Below are positions 1 through 4,813 of a stretch of 7,199 nt of DNA, in pieces. A program made the position numbers and the translations under genes. The notes under the pieces are model-generated. The model made no database searches. It was not told the origin of the DNA and saw nothing but the letters and a program-made list of their open reading frames with translations. Every line of letters starts with the position of its first letter. Within the stretch, counting starts at the first letter, position 1. The DNA is from an uncultured Collinsella sp. (GTDB taxonomy: Bacteria > Actinomycetota > Coriobacteriia > Coriobacteriales > Coriobacteriaceae), in contig USPH01000066.1 in NCBI GenBank assembly GCA_900556515.1, positions 1 through 7,199 of the forward strand. Reading direction: 5' to 3'.

Positions 1-607
1 CATCCACATCATCGGTCGTAAAGGACGTACCCAGCAGGCCGTTCATCTCGGTCAGGTTGGGCTTTACGAGCTCGGGCTTAGCGTCGGACTCCAGCGCGGC
101 CTCCAGCGATGCACCCGAGGTGTCGAGCAGCACCTTGGCGCCCACCTCCTCGGCGATCTTGACGAGCTCGGCATAGTAGCCGGCATCGACGCCACGCGGC
201 AATGAGCCCGAAAGCGTCACAACGTCCGCCTTCGCTGCAAGCTCGGCGAACTTGGCAGTAAAGGCCTCGAGCTCAGCCGGGGCGATCTGCGGGCCGCTCT
301 CCAGCAGCTCAGTCTGATTACCCTCGTGCAGAATATTCAGGCAAATGCGCGTCTCACCGGCGATGGGCACAAAGTCGTTCTTGACGCCGTCGGCATCCAT
401 AAGCTCGGCCATATAGGAACCCATGTGGCCGCCGAGCAGGCCGGTCGCGAGCACATCGTCGCCCAGCTGCAGCAGCACACGGCTCACGTTGAGGCCCTTG
501 CCGCCAGCGGTCTTTTCGGGTGTTACGCGGTTAACGTCATCGATGATCAGCTTGTCGAGCTGATAGCGCGTATCAATCGACGGGTTCATGGTAACGGTCA
601 GAATCAT
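1..607 (-). CDS. lacC: Tagatose-6-phosphate kinase (PfkB family), 3' end cut by window
   Basis: The visible 202 residues start MILTVTMNPSIDTRYQL and look like a PfkB-family sugar-phosphate kinase of the LacC/1-phosphofructokinase branch. Seen: the glycine-rich substrate-binding motif GGKGLN at residues 35-40, TLSGSLPRGV at 131-140, LDTSG at 161-165 and the KPN..E segment at 182-187. The C-terminal third, with the GAGD catalytic motif, lies beyond the left edge; the family is usually about 310 residues. LacC phosphorylates tagatose-6-phosphate to tagatose-1,6-bisphosphate with ATP in the cytoplasm. Sequence alone does not fully separate it from 1-phosphofructokinase, but lying downstream of lacA and lacB makes the LacC role the better call. 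The start at 607 is set by an AGGAG ribosome-binding site at 614-618, six bases upstream. It is 56 bases downstream of the epimerase stop, consistent with one operon. lacD may follow outside the window. Confidence 0.88.
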   Translation of the reverse strand, partial: MILTVTMNPSIDTRYQLDKLIIDDVNRVTPEKTAGGKGLNVSRVLLQLGDDVLATGLLGGHMGSYMAELMDADGVKNDFVPIAGETRICLNILHEGNQTELLESGPQIAPAELEAFTAKFAELAAKADVVTLSGSLPRGVDAGYYAELVKIAEEVGAKVLLDTSGASLEAALESDAKPELVKPNLTEMNGLLGTSFTTDDVD

Positions 608-663
608 GTTGAACTCCTGTTTCCGGGACACGGCACGCGCGGCCCCAAACATACGATTGCTCG

Positions 664-1545
664 TTAAAGGATCTCGATCTCAAAGCCGCGAGTGACGGTC
701 TCCCCCGGCTTGGCAACTAAGCAGCCACGCTTGTGCTCCAAGACATCGTCCTCGTCGGAGCAGGTGGACAGGCCGCCCCACGGTTCCACGGCCACAAAGT
801 CGCCCTCGGGCTTGCTCCACACAATCAGGTACGGCATATCGGGGAACGTCAGCCGCACGCCCTTGTCCTCGGTTTTCTTGGTCAGCGTAACCACGCGGCT
901 CTCGAGCACGTCAAAGATGGTCTCGGCGAAGTCGAAAAGTTCGTGGGTAAGCGACAGGTTTTGGCCGACCATGGGGTTCTTGCTGCGATGCTCAACATCA
1001 ATCAGGCCCGTCGAGGGAACGGCGGTGCAGAGCTCTGCCGCCTCACGCTGATCAAAACGGAGCTCATAGTCGTCATAGGACTCGCCCTCGTCGAGCGGGC
1101 ACTTAAAGCCGGGGTGACCGCCCACAAAGAATGGCATGTCCTCGGTACCCTCATTGGTCACCTCGTACGACACGGCCACCTTAGCCGCATCAATCGTGTA
1201 GCGAGCAACGATCTTAAACGGATATGGATACTGCTCGAGCAACTCGGCATGGTCGGCAGATCTTAGGCTCAGCGCAACCATGTTGTCGCTCTGTTCCTCG
1301 AGCTTCCACTCCTGTTTGCGCGCAAAGCCGTGGCGGGCGAGCTTTACCTCGCGGCCGCCCATGGTCATCGCGTGACCGTCACGAAGACCGCCGCAGATCG
1401 GGAAGCAAATGGGCGCCTGGCCCGACCAGACCGAAGGATCACCCTGCCACAGGTACTCACGGCCGTTGGCTACAATAGAAGTGAACGACCCGCCCGCCGT
1501 GCTCAGTGCCACGCGAACAAAACTGTTATCAAGAACAAACTCCAT
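664..1545 (-). CDS. lacX: Aldose 1-epimerase family protein, LacX type
   Basis: A 293-residue protein of the galactose-mutarotase superfamily, LacX-like branch. Seen: an LWQGDPSVWSGQAPICFPIC block at residues 32-51, HGFAR with His72, GGHPGF with His144, and EPWGG with Glu254. In the GalM family two histidines and a glutamate provide the acid/base pair for ring opening, and these three residues are the likely equivalents. Length fits the LacX group. The expected role is interconversion of alpha and beta anomers of galactose or its 6-phosphate; the true substrate of LacX proteins is poorly defined. A longer reading with a TTG start at 1578 is possible. The ATG at 1545 is preferred because it is preceded by AAGGGAAGG five bases away and begins at the family's natural N-terminus. 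It sits 119 bases after lacB and 56 before lacC, so it is probably in the same transcript. Confidence 0.85.
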   Translation of the reverse strand: MEFVLDNSFVRVALSTAGGSFTSIVANGREYLWQGDPSVWSGQAPICFPICGGLRDGHAMTMGGREVKLARHGFARKQEWKLEEQSDNMVALSLRSADHAELLEQYPYPFKIVARYTIDAAKVAVSYEVTNEGTEDMPFFVGGHPGFKCPLDEGESYDDYELRFDQREAAELCTAVPSTGLIDVEHRSKNPMVGQNLSLTHELFDFAETIFDVLESRVVTLTKKTEDKGVRLTFPDMPYLIVWSKPEGDFVAVEPWGGLSTCSDEDDVLEHKRGCLVAKPGETVTRGFEIEIL

Positions 1546-1600
1546 AGGAGCCTTCCCTTTCTTACGACAGCCCGCCAAGTCAATAGGGCTGATAGAAAAC

Positions 1601-1632
1601 CGGCCCGCGCCCCCTCACAGAAACGCGAGCCG
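1601..1632 (-). terminator. Weak hairpin between lacB and lacX, possible partial terminator
   Basis: In the minus-strand RNA, nine bases (CGGCUCGCG) pair with CGCGGGCCG across a 14-base loop, with a single U·G wobble. The hairpin is followed by a short run, GUUUUCUAUC. On the plus strand the wobble becomes an A/C mismatch, so the structure favours the direction of the lac transcript. The U-tract is short, so it would act as an attenuator or an RNA-processing/stability element rather than a full stop. This is inference from base pairing only. Confidence 0.35.
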
Positions 1633-1664
1633 TCAACGGACTAGTTAATTACGCCGGATACCCG

Positions 1665-2189
1665 CTAATCATGGTATTCGCCGCGGTCCCACTTCTCTAG
1701 GAACTCGTCAAAGAAGTGCGGGTCGGCCTGAGCCTCGGCGTCGGCCTTGTTGCAGGCGTCGATCTTGGCAATCAGGGCATCATGCTCGGGAGTCTTGTCG
1801 TAGGGCTCTTCCAGGAAGGCAAGCATAATATCGGCCATCAGGAATTCGCCGGTGATCTTGCCGCCAAAGCCCACGATGTTGGCGTTGAGCTCGCGACGAG
1901 CATACAGGGCAGAGGTCATGTCGCGGACCAGCGCGCAGCGGGCGCCGGGAACCTTGTTGACGGCGTTGGTGATGCCGATGCCGGTGCCGCACAGGGCCAC
2001 GCCAAAGTCGGCCTCGCCGCTGGCAACAGCCTCGCCCACGGCCTTACCGTAGATGGGATAGTGCGTACGGGTGTGGCTGTAGGTGCCGCAGTCGAGCACC
2101 TTGTAGCCAGCCTGCTCCAGGCGGTCGGCCAGATAGATCTTCTCGTCCGTAACGATATGGTCGCAACCGATTGCGATGGTCTTCTTCAT
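1665..2189 (-). CDS. lacB: Galactose-6-phosphate isomerase subunit LacB
   Basis: A 174-residue protein of the RpiB/LacAB isomerase family, close to the usual LacB length of about 171. Seen: an N-terminal strand and GCDH at residues 8-11, THYP at 42-45, the phosphate-binding and active-site loop CGTGIGI at 67-73 with Cys67, and a Rossmann-like remainder. In this family the cysteine of CGTG supports the proton shuttle. LacB works with LacA as a heteromultimer that converts D-galactose-6-phosphate to D-tagatose-6-phosphate in the cytoplasm, the first step of the tagatose-6-phosphate pathway. The start at 2189 has an AAAGGA site eight bases upstream. It lies 63 bases downstream of the lacA stop with no terminator between, so the two subunits should be co-transcribed. 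RpiB is the main alternative, but lacA next door argues for LacB. Confidence 0.94.
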   Translation of the reverse strand: MKKTIAIGCDHIVTDEKIYLADRLEQAGYKVLDCGTYSHTRTHYPIYGKAVGEAVASGEADFGVALCGTGIGITNAVNKVPGARCALVRDMTSALYARRELNANIVGFGGKITGEFLMADIMLAFLEEPYDKTPEHDALIAKIDACNKADAEAQADPHFFDEFLEKWDRGEYHD

Positions 2190-2252
2190 CAGAACGTCCT
2201 TTCGTCTGAATTCACAAGTTGAGGTAGAAGTTCGAGTTCTCGGTGGCTCTCG

Positions 2253-2681
2253 TTAGGCCATCTTGTTGAGCATGTCGACACGGATCTGGTGACGGCCGCC
2301 GGCGTACTGGGCGCGCAGGAACTCGCGGGCGATCTTCTTGGCAACCTCGGTGCCCACAACGCCCGGGCCCATGGTGACCATGCGCGAACCGTTGTGCTCG
2401 CGGGTCATGTAGGCGGAACGCTCGTCGGAAATGTTGGCGACGACCATGCCCTTGATCTTGACGGCGGCCATATAGGAGCCGACGCCGTACTTATCAAATG
2501 CGAAGCCCTGGGAATCCTTGTGCACCAACAGGTCCTTGGCAACGGCGGTCGCGGAATCGACAAAGTCCGCGGCAGGGGTCTCGGAATAGTCGACGACCTC
2601 GTGACCGTCGGCGATGAGCATCTCCTTGATGGACTCCTTCATCGACATACCGTCGGCATCGGAAGCGATTACAACCCTCAT
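2253..2681 (-). CDS. lacA: Galactose-6-phosphate isomerase subunit LacA
   Basis: A 142-residue RpiB-fold protein matching the LacA subunit in length and sequence. Seen: VVIASDADG at the N-terminus; DKYGVGS at residues 63-69, where LacB has the cysteine-containing CGTGIG loop, so this subunit lacks that cysteine as LacA proteins normally do; SDERSAYMTREHN at 85-97; and the strongly conserved C-terminus GGRHQIRVDMLNKM at 128-141. LacA completes the composite active sites with LacB. The start at 2681 is set by an excellent AAGGAGG ribosome-binding site (2687-2693). It is the first gene of the lacA-lacB-lacX-lacC cluster. The 307 bases upstream hold operator-like inverted repeats and two leader hairpins but no other gene, so the operon promoter should be there. 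Confidence 0.94.
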   Translation of the reverse strand: MRVVIASDADGMSMKESIKEMLIADGHEVVDYSETPAADFVDSATAVAKDLLVHKDSQGFAFDKYGVGSYMAAVKIKGMVVANISDERSAYMTREHNGSRMVTMGPGVVGTEVAKKIAREFLRAQYAGGRHQIRVDMLNKMA

Positions 2682-2699
2682 GACATCCTCCTTGAGAGA

Positions 2700-2713
2700 T
2701 ACGCAGGTGCGTA
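2700..2713 (-). other. Leader hairpin next to the lacA ribosome-binding site
   Basis: TACGCA-GG-TGCGTA is a perfect 14-bp interrupted palindrome. In the minus-strand leader RNA it folds as UACGC, loop ACCU, GCGUA. It lies about six bases upstream of the AAGGAGG site at 2687-2693. It could stabilise the leader, affect ribosome access, or be a protein-binding DNA palindrome. No function is shown by the sequence. Confidence 0.3.
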
Positions 2714-2740
2714 GTTTCTGTTTGGAAGTGTTGAATCGCG

Positions 2741-2760
2741 TTCAGGTCCGGGCATCTGAA
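2741..2760 (-). other. Leader hairpin of lacA with loop AUGCCCGGAC
   Basis: In the minus-strand leader RNA, UUCAG pairs with CUGAA around a 10-base loop, AUGCCCGGAC. The same 10-mer recurs in the lacF leader (4640-4649), also at the tip of a short hairpin but on a different stem sequence. The stem of five pairs is weak alone; the repeated loop is the reason to record it. It ends about 60 bases upstream of the lacA start codon. Confidence 0.35.
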
Positions 2761-2775
2761 TATGCGGTTCTTCAC

Positions 2776-2795
2776 TGTTCATGTTTATTTGAACA
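2776..2795. promoter_or_regulatory. Operator-like inverted repeat upstream of lacA (proximal)
   Basis: TGTTCA-N8-TGAACA is a perfect inverted repeat inside an AT-rich stretch (2776-2851) that contrasts with the GC-rich genes. It lies about 95 bases upstream of the lacA start, where the operon promoter should be, and is followed by ATTCAAACA (2797-2805). The symmetry and position suggest a binding site for a dimeric regulator, perhaps a DeoR-type LacR encoded elsewhere; the regulator's identity is not visible. No convincing -35/-10 pair could be fixed, although TTGCAG...TCAAAT with 17-bp spacing on the minus strand is possible. Confidence 0.5.
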
Positions 2796-2831
2796 TATTC
2801 AAACAGTAACTGCAACAACTTTTTGTTTATC

Positions 2832-2851
2832 TTTGTTCTTTTTTGAACAAA
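2832..2851. promoter_or_regulatory. Operator-like inverted repeat upstream of lacA (distal)
   Basis: TTTGTTC-N6-GAACAAA is a perfect 7-bp inverted repeat separated by six T residues. It shares the core TGTTC/GAACA with the proximal repeat at 2776-2795; the two centres are 56 bp apart. Two related sites upstream of one operon fit paired repressor or activator sites. A GAACGGT motif lies immediately beyond it at 2853-2859 on the minus strand. Confidence 0.5.
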
Positions 2852-2921
2852 TACCGTTCGCGGATGATTGACGACCGTTTGGGCCGGGCGCGGACGTAGC
2901 GACCATGTATTCAACAAACAA

Positions 2922-2954
2922 AAGGGCGGCCGAGAACGTGTCTCGGCCGCCCTT
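2922..2954 (-). terminator. Rho-independent terminator of the membrane-protein gene
   Basis: A perfect 14-bp GC-rich stem (arms 2922-2935 and 2941-2954) with a 5-base loop. In the minus-strand RNA it is followed by UUUUGUUUGUUG. It begins 34 bases after the stop codon of the 2989-4002 gene, so it ends that transcript before the lacA control region. On the plus strand there is no T-tract. Confidence 0.85.
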
Positions 2955-2988
2955 CGGCAGTATGCCCCGGTATATACAGCTGTTTTAG

Positions 2989-4002
2989 CTACTCGGACTG
3001 CCCACCCTTTTTGGCGTGCTTGGAAGGAGCACTCAAGAAACGACCCGTCAAATAGTTCGCTGGACCGGAGATATCGATCCCCAGCAGGGTGTGCCCCAGC
3101 CACAAAAACGCCGCGAGTACCAGCAATGGGATCACGCATGAGGTCACGATCATCACGATGACGCCTTCGATCAGATCGGTCACCTGCTGCACGATCTCGT
3201 CGGTCATCTGCTTGGCACCACTGGTTACCGACGTGACCAGGCTCGAGGCACCGTCAGCAAGCTGCTCAAGCACGTTCTTGGACTCTGTGGACTCGGTCTT
3301 TTTCTTGCTTGCTTTGGAGCTTCCGCTATCTGCCGCACCCGCAGCGTCGGCCGCCTTCTGCTCGGCCGCCTCGATGCTCACTCGATACGTTTCGTCGACC
3401 TTTTGCGACACCCATACACTTGCAGGCACCAAGGCCATTCCGATCATGGAGACCACCAGCACGCGAGTCGCCACGCGGCGCAGGACGGCGCTCGTACTCC
3501 AGCGCCCATGAATGCCGAGCGACACCGCAAAGAGCACCAACGCAAACGGGATTAAGATGCCCAAGCCAACTGACCACAAAATCGTGAGCAAATATTTCTC
3601 TAGGTAGAGCACGGCAAGCACGATACCAAGGTTGCCTGAAAGCTGCGCGAGCTGCTCGGCAACCGGCGTTCCCGTATCACCCGGCAGTGCGGTAATGCCC
3701 GCAGACAGCGCCACGCACGAGGTCGTGAGCGCCAAAACATTGCCCTTCTTTTGATCGATGACCTCGATGGTGGAGTCCCAAGTCTTGGTATCGGCGAAAT
3801 GCGGACGAGCTACAAAGCCCGACAGCAACGCCAGCACCACGAGCGCAACGATGATACCAATCTGCAGCTTTTTGTTTGCGCACACGACATCGGACAGGCT
3901 GGGCTGCAGCTCGGTTACCGTCGTGTGCTCGGTTATCTGGACAGGACGCCCATGAGCCATCTCGTGCGCGTCTCTTTTTTGTATTGACCCGTTATCCGGC
4001 AT
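2989..4002 (-). CDS. Multi-pass membrane protein of unknown function
   Basis: A 337-residue protein I cannot assign. Predicted by eye: a polar N-terminus (1-44) ending in KK, then hydrophobic segments at about 47-65, 88-106, 125-164 (long enough for one or two spans around the charged LEKYLLT), 179-198 and 280-303. Between the last two is a polar, Ala/Lys/Ser/Glu-rich segment (about 199-275) with AEQKAADAAGAADSGSS and SKKKTEST, likely flexible or partly coiled. The tail ends KHAKKGGQSE. The stretch LPGDTGTPVAEQLAQLSG (106-123) followed by LEKYLLTI reminds me of a widespread uncharacterised membrane family, but this is from memory. The start is firm: AGGAGG at 4010-4015 lies seven bases upstream. 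It has its own promoter-like sequence and terminator, so it is a single-gene unit inside the lac locus; a role in sugar use is not supported by its sequence. Confidence 0.8.
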   Translation of the reverse strand: MPDNGSIQKRDAHEMAHGRPVQITEHTTVTELQPSLSDVVCANKKLQIGIIVALVVLALLSGFVARPHFADTKTWDSTIEVIDQKKGNVLALTTSCVALSAGITALPGDTGTPVAEQLAQLSGNLGIVLAVLYLEKYLLTILWSVGLGILIPFALVLFAVSLGIHGRWSTSAVLRRVATRVLVVSMIGMALVPASVWVSQKVDETYRVSIEAAEQKAADAAGAADSGSSKASKKKTESTESKNVLEQLADGASSLVTSVTSGAKQMTDEIVQQVTDLIEGVIVMIVTSCVIPLLVLAAFLWLGHTLLGIDISGPANYLTGRFLSAPSKHAKKGGQSE

Positions 4003-4040
4003 TTGGATACCTCCTCAGTCCGGCGTTTAATGCGAAAGGA

Positions 4041-4069
4041 AGTATACCCACCGAGCAAAAATCGAACGG
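4041..4069 (-). promoter_or_regulatory. Possible promoter of the membrane-protein gene
   Basis: A good -10 hexamer, TATACT, reads on the minus strand at 4046-4041, about 40 bases upstream of the start codon. At 17-bp spacing the -35 position is CCGTTC (4069-4064), a poor -35 but the same GAACGG motif found in the other intergenic gaps. The -10 is plausible; the upstream part may be an activator site rather than a -35. Confidence 0.35.
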
Positions 4070-4119
4070 GAGGACCAACGGAGCGCAACAAGACTGTCCC
4101 CAATGACTGTCTCGGGATG

Positions 4120-4186
4120 AGTTGCGGTGGAATAGGGATTGTTTTGCGCCCGCCGGCCCCTATTCAGTCCCCATTTCACCGCAACT
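4120..4186. repeat. Imperfect 22-bp inverted repeat, REP/MITE-like palindrome
   Basis: Arms at 4120-4141 and 4165-4186 match at 19 of 22 positions, with a 23-base GC-rich spacer. Two of the three differences are wobble pairs on the plus-strand RNA, so a long hairpin can form. Inside, GAATAGGG (4130-4137) can pair instead with CCCTATTC (4158-4165). Flanking it are GACTGTCCCC (4092-4101) and GACTGTCTC (4105-4113), and the right arm begins CAGTCCCC. GGGGAC/GTCCCC-rich palindromes of this sort are typical of mobile non-coding repeats. It has no T-tract, so it is not a simple terminator. It lies in the 258-bp gap between lacF and the membrane-protein gene. Confidence 0.6.
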
Positions 4187-4200
4187 TGGAGGAGGACAGA

Positions 4201-4233
4201 AAAAGCTCTGCCGCGGGTAGCGGCAGAGCTTTT
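4201..4233 (-). terminator. Rho-independent terminator of lacF
   Basis: AAAAGCTCTGCCGC and GCGGCAGAGCTTTT form a perfect 14-bp stem with loop GGGTA. In the minus-strand RNA the hairpin ends in UUUUUCUG and lies 27 bases after the lacF stop. On the plus strand it ends in only four U residues, so it could work weakly in that direction, but no plus-strand gene precedes it. Confidence 0.88.
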
Positions 4234-4260
4234 GGAAGGGGACTTGATTGTGCGGACTCG

Positions 4261-4599
4261 TTAGGCGAGCTTGGCCTCGAGCTCGGCGATGCGCTTGTAA
4301 GCATCGATGGTAAAGCGGGCCTGCTTCTCCAGAATCATAGTGGTCATGAGAGTGTCCTGAGCGTGAGCCATGATGAAGGTCATCTCCATCTCGCCACCGC
4401 CGGCCTCCTGCGAAAGCAGCTTGGTCTGCGTGTCGTGGGCACCGATGAGCGCATCGCTGGCATCCTTGTGCAGCTGTTCGGCCTTCTCAAAGTCACCCTC
4501 GCGAGCAGCATCGAGCGCTGCAAGCAGATCGGTCTGGGCGTCACCTGCATATGCGACAATCTCGAATCCAACCATCGAGATTTCTTCTTTGGTTGCCAT
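4261..4599 (-). CDS. lacF: PTS lactose/cellobiose-family EIIA
   Basis: A 112-residue cytoplasmic phosphocarrier of the lactose/N,N'-diacetylchitobiose PTS EIIA family, of normal length (about 100-115). Seen: EEISMVGFEIVAYAGDAQTDLLAALDAAREGDF at the N-terminus, LIGAHDTQTKLL at 51-62, and the phosphorylation motif HAQDTLMTT with His79 and Asp82. In this all-helical trimeric family the histidine takes phosphate from HPr and passes it to EIIB; the aspartate binds the central metal ion. It should serve the EIIC encoded divergently at 6176. Start: ATG at 4599 with AAAGGA about eight bases upstream. It has its own terminator and a 214-bp upstream control region, so it is probably monocistronic or a readthrough product from the lacI-type gene. 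Cellobiose or chitobiose EIIA cannot be excluded by sequence; lac context supports lacF. Confidence 0.9.
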   Translation of the reverse strand: MATKEEISMVGFEIVAYAGDAQTDLLAALDAAREGDFEKAEQLHKDASDALIGAHDTQTKLLSQEAGGGEMEMTFIMAHAQDTLMTTMILEKQARFTIDAYKRIAELEAKLA

Positions 4600-4636
4600 A
4601 TTGCGTTCCTTTCACATATGAACCAATGGAGAGCAT

Positions 4637-4654
4637 CGCGTCCGGGCATACGCG
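4637..4654 (-). other. Leader hairpin of lacF with the shared AUGCCCGG loop
   Basis: In the minus-strand leader RNA, CGCGU pairs with ACGCG around the loop AUGCCCGG. A further GCA/TGC pairing outside a mismatch (4634-4657) can extend it. The 10-mer ATGCCCGGAC (4649-4640) also occurs in the lacA leader at a hairpin tip. The hairpin ends 38 bases upstream of the lacF start codon. There is no U-tract, so it is not a terminator. Confidence 0.35.
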
Positions 4655-4683
4655 CTGCGTTGTGTATGACAGAAACAATAACA

Positions 4684-4786
4684 TTCAAACAAAAAAGAAC
4701 AGCGTAAAACGTAATTTCGAGCTATGAACGGTCGCTTTTCGCCCGTGAACGGTTTTTAAACCAATCTGAACAATATCGAACACAAT
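4684..4786. promoter_or_regulatory. lacF upstream control region with phased TGAAC repeats
   Basis: This AT-rich part of the 214-bp gap between lacF and the lacI-type gene holds three TGAAC units on the plus strand at 4725, 4746 and 4767, exactly 21 bp apart. The first two read TGAACGGT. Another GAACA follows at 4778 and one precedes at 4697. ATTCAAACA (4683-4691) and AAAAAAGAACA (4691-4701) are shared with the lacA upstream region. Repeats on one face of the helix suggest cooperative protein binding. A lacF promoter on the minus strand, perhaps TTGTTT...TCATAC with 17-bp spacing around 4692-4665, is possible but weak. No terminator for the lacI-type gene was found in this gap. Confidence 0.5.
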
Positions 4787-4813
4787 TAGCGGCAACCCAA
4801 ACAGACCTGCGCC

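Noticed and set aside
733..1266. Plus-strand open frames opposite lacX, and similar ones opposite lacC, lacB and lacA
   Set aside because: They are long only because GC-rich codons on the minus strand leave few stops on the opposite strand. The minus-strand genes carry the family motifs.
1546..1578. Longer N-terminus for the epimerase from a TTG start
   Set aside because: The extra residues (MAGCRKKGKAP) are not family-like and overlap the ribosome-binding region. The ATG at 1545 has a well-spaced AAGGGAAGG.
4120..4186. Reading the long palindrome as a transcription terminator
   Set aside because: Neither strand has a T-tract after the stem, and the real lacF terminator is at 4201-4233.
4003..4707. 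A 234-codon plus-strand open frame
   Set aside because: It covers the terminator, the palindromic repeat and the antisense of lacF. It has no good ribosome-binding site, and its content is the mirror of real features.
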